Notes: generated by a model from the sequence alone, not told the origin. A stretch of 49,690 nt of DNA from an uncultured Gammaproteobacteria bacterium (GCA_905479985.1 CAJQOM010000028.1:1-49690), one strand, 5' to 3'. Counted from the stretch's first letter, positions 9,681-19,072 are shown. Numbers and translations are program-made.

Positions 9681-11039
9681 TTAAACGATAAACAAGGTCG
9701 CGAAACCTAAGAATGCGACAAAGCCAACAACGTCAGTGACTGTGGTGAGTAAGACACCTGCTGATAGAGCTGGATCGGTACCAAACTTTTTCAGCATCAG
9801 GGGAATGGTCACGCCGGCGAGTGCTGCCGCGACTAGATTAATGATAATCGCCGCGCCCATCAGCAAGCCGAGAGTAAGACTGTTGAACCACAGAATAGTG
9901 ACAATGGCGACCGCTGTTGCCCAAATAAGGCCATTACTGGCACCGACTAAAATTTCTTTGCGTAGTAACCAGCGCTGATTACTATCATTTAATTGGCCTA
10001 ATGCCATAGAGCGAATTACGAGCGTCAAGGTTTGGCTACCGGCGACGCCGCCCATGCTGGCCACAATGGGCATTAAGATAGCGAGAGCGACTTGTTTTTC
10101 GATAGTGGTATCAAATAAACCAATTACCCAAGCGGCTAAAAAAGCCGTGAGTAGATTGACACCGAGCCAGAGAGAACGGCGATGGATGCTTTTTTTGACT
10201 GGGGCAAAGGTATCTTCATCTTCGCTTAGGCCGGCTAGACTTAACATAGAATGTTCAGCCTCATCACGAATAACGTCAACGACGTCATCGATGGTAATAC
10301 GGCCAATTAACTTATTATCGGGGTCGACAACCGGGGCGGAAATGAGGTTATGTTTTTCAAATCGATGCGCGACTTCATTTTCGGGTGTGCTGGCGCCAAT
10401 GGCTTCGATTTGATGTGACATGGCTTCGTTAACCGTCAATGAACGGCTGCGACTGACCAGCTTTGATAACTCAAGGGTGCCAAGATAGTGGTCTTCGTGA
10501 TTGACGACGTAGAGACTATCGGTGTTAGCTGGAATGTCGCCAAGGAGCCTGAGATAACGTAAAACAACCTCGAGTGTGGTATCTGAACGGACGGTAATGA
10601 CGTCGGTGTTCATTAAACCACCTGCCGTGTCTTCTTCATAAGCGAGCAATGTTTCTACCCGTCGTCGGTGTTGTGTATCCATGGTGCGCAAGACTTCACG
10701 CATGACATGATTCGGCAGCATCTGCAGGATATCGGCGACGTCATCAACATCGAGATCTTCGGTTGCGCTGATCAGATCAGCGGTATCCATATATTGGATG
10801 AGATCGGCTCGAACGTCTTCACCTACAAAGGATAGGACGTCACCGCGAAGGTCGGGGTTGATAATCGGCCAGCAAACTTTTCGTTCTACAGGGGGTAAGG
10901 ATTCGAGCAGATGTGCTGTTTCGGCCGGGTGTAAGCTTGCTAGCAAACGACGCATGCGCACGAAACGGCCACTTTTCAAGGCTTCTGTGAGGGCATGGAT
11001 TGGTAACGTGGTTGCTTGTTCTTGATTGAGTTCAGACAT
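9681..11039 (-). CDS. mgtE: Magnesium transporter MgtE
   Basis: MgtE is a magnesium-gated inner-membrane channel. The 452-residue protein has the expected order: an N-terminal superhelical domain (about 1-130), two CBS domains (about 135-265) that sense cytoplasmic Mg2+, a connecting helix, and five membrane helices (about 285-450). The conserved pore segment MGGVAGSQTLTLVIRSMALG is present. It sits 87 bases downstream of ptsI on the same strand, at the end of the rpoN-PTS gene series, an arrangement seen in several proteobacteria. The Mg2+ link to the PTS is not explained by the sequence. Confidence 0.95.
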   Translation of the reverse strand: MSELNQEQATTLPIHALTEALKSGRFVRMRRLLASLHPAETAHLLESLPPVERKVCWPIINPDLRGDVLSFVGEDVRADLIQYMDTADLISATEDLDVDDVADILQMLPNHVMREVLRTMDTQHRRRVETLLAYEEDTAGGLMNTDVITVRSDTTLEVVLRYLRLLGDIPANTDSLYVVNHEDHYLGTLELSKLVSRSRSLTVNEAMSHQIEAIGASTPENEVAHRFEKHNLISAPVVDPDNKLIGRITIDDVVDVIRDEAEHSMLSLAGLSEDEDTFAPVKKSIHRRSLWLGVNLLTAFLAAWVIGLFDTTIEKQVALAILMPIVASMGGVAGSQTLTLVIRSMALGQLNDSNQRWLLRKEILVGASNGLIWATAVAIVTILWFNSLTLGLLMGAAIIINLVAAALAGVTIPLMLKKFGTDPALSAGVLLTTVTDVVGFVAFLGFATLFIV

Positions 11040-11126
11040 AATCCAAGTCTCGAAACGGGGTGGCGAGAGGCGTAGTTTGCTGACTATTCTAGACGGTTGA
11101 TGTAGCAGTGAATAGGATTAATCATT

Positions 11127-12866
11127 TTAATTGTAGGCATTAATTGCTTCTAATCGTGACTCGGCGTCAAAAGGGTTGTCTATATTGAGAATATCGAGGG
11201 TATTTCGTGGTAATTGCGTTAGATCCGTTTCGTTGATGATTTGTTTGATTTCTAATATGGCATTAGGGTGCATACTGAAGTGGCTTAAGCCCATTACGAG
11301 TAGTAAGCGAGTGAGTCTAGGGTCGCCGGCCATTTCGCCGCACATTGAGACATCGATATTATGTTTCTTACCAGCCAGTAATGTCATGTGAATAAGCCGT
11401 AGGACCGCAGGATGTAAGGGGTCGTAGAGGTAGTTAACTTGATCATCTACCCGGTCGACAGCGAGGGTATATTGGATTAAATCATTGGTGCCAATCGATA
11501 AAAAGTCGACTTGTTTGGCAAACATTTCTGCACAGACGGCGCTGGCAGGGATTTCGATCATGACGCCAATCTCGATATGGTGGTCGTAGTTGATACCTTC
11601 TCGGTCGAGTTCTTGTTTGCAGTTTTCAAGTTGATTTTTTGCTTGAAGCAGTTCCTGTTGATTTGACACCATGGGAAACATGATTTTGACTTTACCAAAA
11701 GCAGAAGCACGCAATATGGCGCGGAGCTGTGTTCGAAACATGGCCGGTTGGCTAAGACAAAGCCGGATTGCTCTGAGGCCTAGGGCAGGGTTATTGACAG
11801 TCGGGCCGTGGTGGCGACCACCATCAACGGTTTTATCAGCGCCTAAATCAAATGTTCTGATTGTCACGGGGTTATCCATGCTTTCGACCACATCGCGATA
11901 GGCGGCGAGTTGTTCTTCTTCTTCGGGTGGTGCCGCTCGGTTCATATAGAGGAATTCGGTTCGGTATAGGCCGATACCTTCAGCGCCGGCATTGCTGATG
12001 AGACTGATATCTTCAGGTAGATCGGCGTTGGCCAATAATTTAATGGCTTTGTTATCTTTGGTTTTGGTTGCCTGTGTTTTGTAGCGACTCAGGGAAGCAA
12101 TATGGGCTCTGAAGGCGGTTAACTTCTCTTGGTATTCGGCGGTAATGCTCTCATCAGCTCCGGCTATCAAGGTGCCTAATTCACCATCGAGAATAAGCGG
12201 TTCATTATCTTGGATATAACGGCGGACAGATTCGATCCCGACGATGGCGGGAATGCCTAGACTGCGGGCTAGAATGGTGGTGTGAGAGGTTGCACCACCG
12301 TGTTCTGTGACAAAGCCGGCAATACCTTGGTGTTGCATTAGGACGGTATCGGCGGGGGTTAAGTCTTCGGCGATGATGATGTGGCCTTTTAAGCGGCCAT
12401 CTGGAATCTCATGCTCTGCGACTTGCTCGTCGGCGAGAATACGGTGAATACGAGTCACCACGTGATCAATGTCATCTTGGCGTGTGCGGAGGTAAGGATC
12501 ATCCATTTCGTTAAAGACGTTAATGAGCGCATCGCGCTGAAGTTGAAGTGCCCATTCGGCATTACAACGGCGTGAACGGATCATTTCAATGGGGACAGAG
12601 GTCAATGAGGAGTCATTAAGCATCAATAAATGAGTGTCGATAAAGGACGAAATATCCGTTGGTGCATTGGTTGGAATTTGGTCAAGAATGGCAAGGAGTT
12701 GTTGGCGTGCTTGTTCTGTGGCGCTGTTTAGCCGATCGACTTCTTGCTCGATACCGAAAGCCGGAATGAGGTACTCTCGTACATCGGGCTGGTTATGGAA
12801 TAAGATATGGGCACGGCCGATGGCGATGCCGCGTGATACACCGATGCCTTGTAATTCGAGCGTCAC
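11127..12866 (-). CDS. ptsI: Phosphoenolpyruvate-protein phosphotransferase (Enzyme I)
   Basis: Enzyme I takes phosphate from phosphoenolpyruvate and passes it to HPr. The 579-residue protein has the N-terminal HPr-binding and swivelling domains with active-site His195 in GGATSHTTILARS, and the C-terminal PEP-binding barrel (FPMVSNQQEL, VEIGVMIEIPASA, GTNDLIQYTLAVDR and a catalytic Cys in SMCGEMAGD). It lacks the GAF domain that marks the nitrogen-type PtsP. Its ATG overlaps the ptsH stop by 4 bases. No EIIB or EIIC gene is nearby, so the phosphate chain probably ends in regulation. Confidence 0.95.
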   Translation of the reverse strand: MTLELQGIGVSRGIAIGRAHILFHNQPDVREYLIPAFGIEQEVDRLNSATEQARQQLLAILDQIPTNAPTDISSFIDTHLLMLNDSSLTSVPIEMIRSRRCNAEWALQLQRDALINVFNEMDDPYLRTRQDDIDHVVTRIHRILADEQVAEHEIPDGRLKGHIIIAEDLTPADTVLMQHQGIAGFVTEHGGATSHTTILARSLGIPAIVGIESVRRYIQDNEPLILDGELGTLIAGADESITAEYQEKLTAFRAHIASLSRYKTQATKTKDNKAIKLLANADLPEDISLISNAGAEGIGLYRTEFLYMNRAAPPEEEEQLAAYRDVVESMDNPVTIRTFDLGADKTVDGGRHHGPTVNNPALGLRAIRLCLSQPAMFRTQLRAILRASAFGKVKIMFPMVSNQQELLQAKNQLENCKQELDREGINYDHHIEIGVMIEIPASAVCAEMFAKQVDFLSIGTNDLIQYTLAVDRVDDQVNYLYDPLHPAVLRLIHMTLLAGKKHNIDVSMCGEMAGDPRLTRLLLVMGLSHFSMHPNAILEIKQIINETDLTQLPRNTLDILNIDNPFDAESRLEAINAYN

Positions 12867-13132
12867 TCACCTTCTCCAAAAAAATTTTCGATGAGCGCTT
12901 TGAGAGTATCGAATGCATCTTGTTCGTCTTCACCAGAGATATGAATCATGATGTCAGTGCCTTTGGCTGCAGCGAGCATCATCAGGCCCATAATACTTTT
13001 GCCATTGACGATGCGGCCATTACGGGCTACTTGAATGTCAGAGGTGAATTCTGATGAGGTGGTGACAAATTTGGCTGCTGCACGGGCATGTAGGCCAAGT
13101 TTATTTACGATAGTGATAGATTGTTCGATCAT
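12863..13132 (-). CDS. ptsH: Phosphocarrier protein HPr
   Basis: HPr carries phosphate from Enzyme I to EIIA proteins. I place the start at 13132 (MIEQSITIVNKLGLHARAA), where ATGA overlaps the stop of the EIIA gene; a longer frame adds 8 residues of EIIA sequence. The 89-residue protein has the catalytic His15 (GLHARAA) and Ser46 in NGKSIMGLMMLAA, the site that HPr kinase modifies. Both residues are intact, consistent with the hprK gene in the same cluster. The acidic tail FFGEGE is as expected for proteobacterial HPr. Confidence 0.96.
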   Translation of the reverse strand: MIEQSITIVNKLGLHARAAAKFVTTSSEFTSDIQVARNGRIVNGKSIMGLMMLAAAKGTDIMIHISGEDEQDAFDTLKALIENFFGEGE

Positions 13133-13533
13133 GATGTACATCCTGTATGGTGACAACGGGCTACGCCATCTTGGCCGCCAGTAATGGCTTTTTGTTCTAG
13201 TTCGTCGAGGGTTAAGTTTGGGTAGTTTAATACGCGAATCAGCATCGGTAAGTTTAGGCCTGAAACAATACGAATATCGTGCCGTTCTGAGGTATCACAA
13301 GCAATATTACTGGGTGTTGAACCAAACATATCGGTTAGGATCAACGTACCGTGACCTTGATCAATTTCTTCTAAGGTGCGTTTCAGTTTGAGCCTGATTT
13401 CATCGGTATTATCATTGATGCCAATCGAAATCATTTTGGTCGGTAATGAGTAACAGGAGAGCATTTGTCTGGCGGTGTTGATGAGCTCTGCGCCAACCTG
13501 ATTATGGGATATAAGTACGATGCCTACAGTCAT
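13129..13533 (-). CDS. PTS EIIA component, mannose/fructose (ManX) type
   Basis: The 134-residue protein is a single EIIA domain of the mannose family. The start MTVGIVLISHNQVGAELI carries the phosphorylated His10, and LILTDMFGSTPSNIA is the family core. It lacks any fused EIIB domain. In several proteobacteria a lone EIIA-Man of this kind works with HPr, PtsN and HprK as a regulatory chain and not in sugar uptake. It lies between hprK (59-base gap) and ptsH (4-base overlap). The target of its phosphorylation here is unknown. Confidence 0.92.
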   Translation of the reverse strand: MTVGIVLISHNQVGAELINTARQMLSCYSLPTKMISIGINDNTDEIRLKLKRTLEEIDQGHGTLILTDMFGSTPSNIACDTSERHDIRIVSGLNLPMLIRVLNYPNLTLDELEQKAITGGQDGVARCHHTGCTS

Positions 13534-13592
13534 GGAAATCTCTTTTTATTACACCACGTGTGTTGTTAATAAGCCGCTTGTCATCATGTGAA

Positions 13593-14117
13593 TTATTGTG
13601 CAGCCATAGTCTGTTGCTGTTTGCGTTTAAATTGTGTCTCAGTTTGATGTGCCGTCGCCTGTAATGTTACCCATGTTTGAATGCGATGTGCCAGTGATGC
13701 TGGATTGTGCGTTGATAATGTCAAAGTGGGTACGGCTTGTTGGCAAATACGGGTAGTGCTTAAACGCGGGCTAAGTCCATTGGATTCCATCGGCGAGTCG
13801 TTTTGGAGTTGGATGACCATGCCTAATTGGCTCTGGGCTTGCCATGCTTGTTGGCCAAAATGTGTTGTGACTGAGATAAGGCCAAGTTCTCGGGTATGCA
13901 GTAAATTGCTGAGTAGTGTGGGACAGCGACCGATGATCTGTTGGCCGATGATTGTAAATTCGGCAATGTCGTCAGCGATAAGTTGGTGACCTTGATACAG
14001 ACATTCTAGTGCTAAGCTACTTTTGCCAATGCCCGGTTCACCCATAATAAAAATACCTTGGCCTGAGATATTGAGCAGGACGCCATGATGTGTTTCAGCT
14101 AAAGCATTTGCGGTCAT
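13593..14117 (-). CDS. hprK: HPr kinase/phosphorylase, short form
   Basis: HprK phosphorylates HPr on Ser46 and can remove the phosphate again. The 174-residue protein has only the C-terminal kinase domain: P-loop GEPGIGKSS at about residues 27-35, the acidic pair in LIADDIAEF, and GRCPTLLSNLLHTRELGLISV, which corresponds to the conserved GR-P...RGLG region. The N-terminal domain of Gram-positive HprK is absent, as in many proteobacterial forms. It sits 6 bases after ptsN, in the slot where rapZ occurs in enteric bacteria. The last 35 residues (Gln- and Thr-rich) are not conserved. Confidence 0.85.
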   Translation of the reverse strand: MTANALAETHHGVLLNISGQGIFIMGEPGIGKSSLALECLYQGHQLIADDIAEFTIIGQQIIGRCPTLLSNLLHTRELGLISVTTHFGQQAWQAQSQLGMVIQLQNDSPMESNGLSPRLSTTRICQQAVPTLTLSTHNPASLAHRIQTWVTLQATAHQTETQFKRKQQQTMAAQ

Positions 14118-14123
14118 TTAGGG

Positions 14124-14588
14124 TTAATCGTCGTCAATAGCCAGTAGTAAGTTAAACAATTTTTCAGGCTCTTGGGTGGCGCGAATGTTATCGCAGGTGG
14201 TTTGATCACGTAATATGGTCGCGAGGCGGGCTAAATGCTCTAAATGATATTGATCGCCACCTTCTGGCACCAATAAGCCGAAGACGATATCGACGGGTAG
14301 GTTATCGGCGGCATCATAATTGATTGGGCTAGCCAAGGTCATCATCACGGCGATGGTGTCGGTGATGCCGGGGACTCTCGCATGGGGAATTGCAACACCT
14401 CTACCCAGGCCCGTGCTGCCGAGCCGTTCACGCTCTATTAAAGCTTGAAAGATACGGTTGGCAGGTAAGGTCTGGGTATTGGTTGCAAGATATTGGCTTA
14501 GACTTTCTATGAGTCGCTTCTTACTTGAGATCGTATTCTCATTACAGTGAATATTGTCAGCATTGACCAGTAAAGAAGCGATGAGCAT
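14124..14588 (-). CDS. ptsN: Nitrogen-regulatory EIIA (EIIA-Ntr)
   Basis: PtsN is a regulatory EIIA of the fructose family that links carbon and nitrogen state, for example to potassium transport and sigma-54 gene expression. The 154-residue protein has the active-site His69 in RGVAIPHARVPG and the typical HLEHLARLATILRD helix. It lies between hpf and hprK, in the conserved rpoN-hpf-ptsN order. Gaps of 6 and 15 bases suggest a single message. Its phosphate donor would be HPr from the same cluster. Confidence 0.95.
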   Translation of the reverse strand: MLIASLLVNADNIHCNENTISSKKRLIESLSQYLATNTQTLPANRIFQALIERERLGSTGLGRGVAIPHARVPGITDTIAVMMTLASPINYDAADNLPVDIVFGLLVPEGGDQYHLEHLARLATILRDQTTCDNIRATQEPEKLFNLLLAIDDD

Positions 14589-14603
14589 AGTAAATCTGTC
14601 CTA

Positions 14604-14930
14604 TTAGCCTGCGTTGTGTTTCATTTGTGCACCATCGGCTTGATGGTGATTTTTAACTTTGTCTTTATGTTTGATGATTTGGCGATCTAGTTTCGAAACG
14701 AGGTGCTCAATCGCGGTATACATATTTTCATTCTCATCGGAGGCGAAGAGATCAGCGCCGCTGACGTGCACTGTGGCTTCGGCTTTTTGACGTTGTTTTT
14801 CGACCGAGAGAATAACGTGAACATTGGTCATATGGTCAAAGTGTCGTGTTAGTTTTTCGAATTTGCTGTTTACATGATCACGAAGACTGTCTGTAATCTC
14901 AATATGTTGTCCACTTAGGTTTAACTGCAT
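14604..14930 (-). CDS. hpf: Ribosome hibernation promoting factor, short form
   Basis: HPF binds the 30S subunit in resting cells and helps convert 70S ribosomes to inactive 100S dimers. The 108-residue protein is a single HPF/RaiA fold (MQLNLSGQHIEITDSLRDHVNSKF..., with HVILSVEKQRQKAEATVHVSG). It lacks the C-terminal dimerisation domain of long HPF, as expected for gammaproteobacteria. The gene is between rpoN (41-base gap) and ptsN (15-base gap). A second, distinct HPF-domain protein fused to a cold-shock domain is encoded at 48580-49149. Confidence 0.94.
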   Translation of the reverse strand: MQLNLSGQHIEITDSLRDHVNSKFEKLTRHFDHMTNVHVILSVEKQRQKAEATVHVSGADLFASDENENMYTAIEHLVSKLDRQIIKHKDKVKNHHQADGAQMKHNAG

Positions 14931-14971
14931 AGTAGTCTACTCCTGTTGGTCTCATTGAAGATTGATGTACA

Positions 14972-16432
14972 TTACACCAACCGTTTACGCTCATTCGATG
15001 GCGAAATTGCCAGCGTTTCGCGGTATTTTGCTATTGTCCTCCTCGCGACATTGACGCCTTGTTCTCCTAGAATATCAGCAATTTTACTATCACTGAGTGG
15101 TTTTCTTGGATTTTCTGCCGCCACCAGTTTTTTGATGATAGCGCGAATGGCTGTCGCTGAACATTCCCCGCCAGAGTCAGTACTAACATGACTAGAGAAA
15201 AAGTATTTAAGTTCATAAATGCCGCGGGGGGTATGCAGGTATTTTCGCGTTGTGACGCGGGAAATTGTTGATTCATGCATCTCGACTTCTTCGGCAATAT
15301 TGTGCAGAACAAGGGGTCTCATGGCTTCGTCGCCGTGTTCTAAAAAGTCTTTTTGGCGATTAACAATCGCATCGGTGACTTTTAATAAAGTGTCATTTCG
15401 GCTTTGTAGACTTTTAAGAAACCAGCGTGCTTCTTGTAAATTATTTTTTAAATAAACATTGTCGGCACTGTTATCGGCGCGTTTAATCAGTTGTGCGTAA
15501 TGATCGGCCACTTGTAAGTTAGGGGAGTTGTCGGGATTAAGCGATAACTGCCAGCGGTTATTGACTTTGCGAACATAAACATCAGGCACGATGTATTCGG
15601 TTTTATCGACTTGAACTTGGCTACCGGGGCGCGGGTTGAGCAGTTGAATGAGTTTGACTAAGTCGGTGAGTTGTTCGTCATCGATTTTAAGCGCCCGTTT
15701 GATTTGTTGATAATCGCGTTTGGCAAGGGTATCAAGGTGCTGGTCAATCAATGTAGTGAGTAAGTCGATTTGATCTGTGCTGTTTTCAAATTGTTTAAGC
15801 TGAATAAGTAGGCATTCTCGAAGATCACGAGCACCGACGCCAACGGGATCAAAGTGTTGAAGACGGTGTAGGACGGCCTCAATTTCATCGAGGTCTGCGT
15901 CGTATTCTTGTCCAAGGCTTTGCTGAAGTTCTTCTACTGAGCTTTTAAGGTAACCGTCTTCTTCGATGGCATCAATGATGAGGGTGGCAATGGCTTGCTC
16001 AAGCTCGGTAAAGGGTGTGAGGCGCATCTGCCAAAGTAGATGTTCTTGTAGGCTTTGGCTACTTTCATCTTCGTTGTCACGTTGAATGTCGCTACTAATC
16101 GCCTGTCCTTGCGCCGCTGGCCCGACATGCTGGTGGTCGAAGGTATCTTCCCATTCGCTATCGGTGGGTAACTCTTCTGGAATGTCATTATGTTCGAGTT
16201 GGGTGCTATCGGCGACGGTTGCATCTTGGCTACCATCACCTTCTTCTTGATCTTTGTCAGGCGTATTAAAGTCGACGTTCTCTTCGACTTCTAAGAGGGG
16301 GTTAGTTTCCAGTGCTTCTTGTATTTCTGTTTGGAGTTCGATGGAGGAAAGTTGTAATAATCGGATGGCCTGCTGCAATTGCGGCGTCATCGATAAACTT
16401 TGCCCTACACGTAGCTGTAACGATGGTTTCAC
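14972..16432 (-). CDS. rpoN: RNA polymerase sigma-54 factor
   Basis: RpoN directs RNA polymerase to -24/-12 promoters that need AAA+ activators. The 486-residue protein has the Gln/Leu-rich activator-response region at the N-terminus (MTPQLQQAIRLLQLS...), an acidic middle region (about 55-115), the core-binding domain, the HTH, and the RpoN box ARRTIAKYRE near residue 465. Length is normal. In most gammaproteobacteria lptA-lptB lie directly upstream; here the upstream neighbour is the 3' end of a tungstate ABC cluster, so the usual lpt link is broken. Confidence 0.96.
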   Translation of the reverse strand: MKPSLQLRVGQSLSMTPQLQQAIRLLQLSSIELQTEIQEALETNPLLEVEENVDFNTPDKDQEEGDGSQDATVADSTQLEHNDIPEELPTDSEWEDTFDHQHVGPAAQGQAISSDIQRDNEDESSQSLQEHLLWQMRLTPFTELEQAIATLIIDAIEEDGYLKSSVEELQQSLGQEYDADLDEIEAVLHRLQHFDPVGVGARDLRECLLIQLKQFENSTDQIDLLTTLIDQHLDTLAKRDYQQIKRALKIDDEQLTDLVKLIQLLNPRPGSQVQVDKTEYIVPDVYVRKVNNRWQLSLNPDNSPNLQVADHYAQLIKRADNSADNVYLKNNLQEARWFLKSLQSRNDTLLKVTDAIVNRQKDFLEHGDEAMRPLVLHNIAEEVEMHESTISRVTTRKYLHTPRGIYELKYFFSSHVSTDSGGECSATAIRAIIKKLVAAENPRKPLSDSKIADILGEQGVNVARRTIAKYRETLAISPSNERKRLV

Positions 16433-16526
16433 GGGCGATCTTCAAACATAATTATCATGCTAATCATGTTACCGCAAATATTGTGCCATTGCCTACAGCT
16501 ATTTTTTCGTAAAATGTTAACTGGGT

Positions 16527-17513
16527 CTAAAAAATGCTAACTGCAGTCGACTTAAAGCTAAGACAGATGGGTTTACCAATTGATAAACCAAGATCTTCCA
16601 ATGCATCTGGACTGATAATGGCAAAAAAACGTTCACCACAATCGATGGTGAGGTGGATGGTACCGGCTTCTTCTGCGATAGCGATTAATCGGCCGGTGAA
16701 GTGATTACGCATGCTGGATGCAAGCACATCATTGGAAATAATGATTTCGTGAGGATCAATCGCGATATGGCTGGCGCGTTGTTGGCTGGTGGTATGGATT
16801 TTGATATTGCCAGTGTCGAATAAGTGTTGGTCTAAGTGGCCATGGAAGACGTTGAGAAGCGGGCTTTTGGTGACTTTACCTTTGATTAGATTAATGGTGG
16901 TGTCGGCTAAAGCAGCACCCTGTAGGCGATCATGGGTAGAGAAAATGATGGTCTTATCTTTCTGAGCCGCTAATTGTTCAATAATGGTTTCGAGTTGTCG
17001 AATGTGGCTCTGGTCAAGGTGTGAGAAAGGTTCGTCGAGTAATAAAATGGCCGGGTCATGTGCGATTGCTCTGGCAATGGCAGCGCGTTTTAGCTCTCCA
17101 CCGGAGAGCGTGGTGGCGGTTTGTTTGGCGAGATGGCTTAAGTTGACGCGATCTAGGGCATCGGCAATACGCTGTGGTCTTTCTGCTGTCGGCACGCCCT
17201 GTAATTTAAGGGCGAGGTCGATATTATCGGACACGGTGCCGGTTAATAGGAAAGGTTGTTGATTAACGTAACCAATGGTGCGGCGTTGTTGTCGTGATAA
17301 GTCAGACTTGATGGTTTGGCCAGAAAGTTGAATTTGACCTTGGCTTGGCCGGTTTAAAAAAGCCAGCAGGTTCAAGAGCGTCGATTTGCCTGCGCCATTA
17401 TCACCGAGCAGGGCAATGCATTGCTGGTGGGGGATGGTAAGTTGCGGCAGATCTAATGAACAGGTCTGTTGATAGAAGACTTTGATATTGTCGAGTTGGT
17501 AAGCACTGCTCAT
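16527..17513 (-). CDS. tupC: ABC transporter ATPase, tungstate (Tup/Wtp) type
   Basis: This is the ATP-hydrolysing subunit of an oxyanion importer. I place the start at 17513 (MSSAYQLDNIKVFY), where ATGA overlaps the stop of the permease gene. Walker A GDNGAGKST, signature LSGGELKRAAIARAI and Walker B ILLLDEPFSHLD are intact. The C-terminal third (about residues 230-328) is a TOBE-like domain containing HEIIISND and GERFFAIISPDAL, the type that binds tungstate or molybdate. The tungstate assignment comes mainly from the permease. No periplasmic binding protein (TupA) is adjacent. Confidence 0.8.
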   Translation of the reverse strand: MSSAYQLDNIKVFYQQTCSLDLPQLTIPHQQCIALLGDNGAGKSTLLNLLAFLNRPSQGQIQLSGQTIKSDLSRQQRRTIGYVNQQPFLLTGTVSDNIDLALKLQGVPTAERPQRIADALDRVNLSHLAKQTATTLSGGELKRAAIARAIAHDPAILLLDEPFSHLDQSHIRQLETIIEQLAAQKDKTIIFSTHDRLQGAALADTTINLIKGKVTKSPLLNVFHGHLDQHLFDTGNIKIHTTSQQRASHIAIDPHEIIISNDVLASSMRNHFTGRLIAIAEEAGTIHLTIDCGERFFAIISPDALEDLGLSIGKPICLSFKSTAVSIF

Positions 17514-18202
17514 GTTTTTGCTCGCTGTAGGCAAGACAAAATAAAGTTAACGAGAAAAGCGATGAGCAAGAGTAATAGACCTAAGGCGAGGCCAACCTCG
17601 AACTCACCTTTGCTGGTTTCAAGTGCGATGGCTGTTGTCATGGTGCGAGTGTAGCCTTCGATATTACCACCGACCATCATGGCGGCACCGACTTCGCCAA
17701 TGGCGCGGCCAAACCCAGTAATGATTGCCGCAAGCATAATAAAACGGGTTTGTTTGGCGACTTGAATAGTGAGCGTGGTTGATTTTGCGCCAAGGCTTTT
17801 TAAAGTGGGGACAAGTCGCGGATCGGCAGCGGTGACGGCGGCAATGGCTAAGTTCATCATAATGGGAAAGATTAAAATGGCTTCGGCCATGATGATGGCG
17901 GTGGGAGTATAGAGCAACTCTAGGTGGCCCAATGGCCCGAGACGGCTTAATAAACCGTAAAGCAACAGACCAATTAATACTGTCGGCATTGCCATTAAGG
18001 TATTGAGAATATGCTGGATGAGTTGTTTACCAACAAATTGATTTAGCGCCATGATAATGCCAGCCGGAATGGCTAAAACGCCGGCAATGACGGCGGCAAT
18101 GAGCGAAATAGAGATTGAATTAAAGACGACTTCGTATAAGGCTTGATCAAAAGAGGCGATCAAGTCGATAGCAGCAGACAAGGAATCAGCGAAATAACTC
18201 AT
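17510..18202 (-). CDS. tupB: ABC transporter permease, tungstate (TupB) type
   Basis: The 230-residue membrane protein has about six helices and the coupling-loop motif RAIGEVGAAMMVGGNIEG, which is characteristic of the TupB/WtpB/ModB branch. Tungsten or molybdenum is needed for formate dehydrogenases, a plausible need in a methylotroph. It starts 13 bases after the stop of metF on the same strand, so it may be read from the metK riboswitch operon unless the hairpin at 19091-19120 ends that message. Substrate choice between tungstate and molybdate cannot be settled by eye. Confidence 0.82.
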   Translation of the reverse strand: MSYFADSLSAAIDLIASFDQALYEVVFNSISISLIAAVIAGVLAIPAGIIMALNQFVGKQLIQHILNTLMAMPTVLIGLLLYGLLSRLGPLGHLELLYTPTAIIMAEAILIFPIMMNLAIAAVTAADPRLVPTLKSLGAKSTTLTIQVAKQTRFIMLAAIITGFGRAIGEVGAAMMVGGNIEGYTRTMTTAIALETSKGEFEVGLALGLLLLLIAFLVNFILSCLQRAKT

Positions 18203-18214
18203 CGGGGGATTATC

Positions 18215-19072
18215 TTATTTTTTGACGCTTAAGCCTAATCGTTGGCAGACGGTTAGAATAGGATCTGTCTTATTCATGGTGTAGAAGTGGAGGCCCGGGA
18301 CATCAAGTTCAACGAGTTTTTGAGTGAAATCAGTCAGAAAGTCTAGGGTGAAGGCTCGTAGTGATTTGGTATCGTCATGGAATTCTTCTAAGCGTTTTCT
18401 CAGCCAACGCGGAATCTCTGCACCACAGCCATCGGAGAAACGCGCAAGTTGAATGAAATTATTGATTGGCATGATGCCGGGTGTGATTGGGATAGTGATA
18501 TTGTTTTGCTGGCAGCGCTCAAGAAAGTAGCTGTATGCATCAATATTATAAAAATATTGGGTGATTGCGCTATTAGCACCGGCGTCGACTTTACGTTTAA
18601 AATTGTCTAAGTCTACTTGTGCTGAGTTGGCCTGCGGGTGCTGTTCTGGGTAAGCAGCGACTTCAATCGTAAAATGATCACCTGTGGTTTGACGGATAAA
18701 TTCGACCAGCTCGTTGGCATAGCGAAAATCACCAGCCGTTTGCATGCCAGAGGGTTGATCGCCTCGGAGTGCGACAAGACGTGTAATGCCCAATGCTTGA
18801 TAAGTAGAAATTAAATCGTGAATATTTTGTTTTGTGGTGCCGACACAGGAAATGTGCGGGGCAGCTTCTATGCCGGTTTGGGGACTTTCTGCTTGAATAT
18901 TTTTAATGGCTTCTAGCGTGTAATCTTGTGTTGCTCCCCCGGCGCCAAAGGTGACGGAATAATAACTGGGATTTATGGCGCGAAGCTGTTGCCGAACCGC
19001 AGTTAAGTTGGCAAACCCCTTGTCGGTTTTTGGCGGAAAGAATTCGCAGCTAATCTTGAGCTTATGTGACAT
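18215..19072 (-). CDS. metF: 5,10-methylenetetrahydrofolate reductase
   Basis: MetF reduces methylene-THF to methyl-THF with FAD, feeding methyl groups to methionine synthesis. The 285-residue protein starts MSHKLKISCEFFPPKTDKG, carrying the conserved Glu of the family, and shows VTFGAGGATQDYTL, PHISCVGTTK, LVALRGDQPSG and GVEAAAYPEQHP-like segments around residues 20-150. It is the third gene of metK-ahcY-metF. A strong hairpin sits 19 bases upstream of its start, and no good ribosome-binding site is seen. Confidence 0.95.
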   Translation of the reverse strand: MSHKLKISCEFFPPKTDKGFANLTAVRQQLRAINPSYYSVTFGAGGATQDYTLEAIKNIQAESPQTGIEAAPHISCVGTTKQNIHDLISTYQALGITRLVALRGDQPSGMQTAGDFRYANELVEFIRQTTGDHFTIEVAAYPEQHPQANSAQVDLDNFKRKVDAGANSAITQYFYNIDAYSYFLERCQQNNITIPITPGIMPINNFIQLARFSDGCGAEIPRWLRKRLEEFHDDTKSLRAFTLDFLTDFTQKLVELDVPGLHFYTMNKTDPILTVCQRLGLSVKK

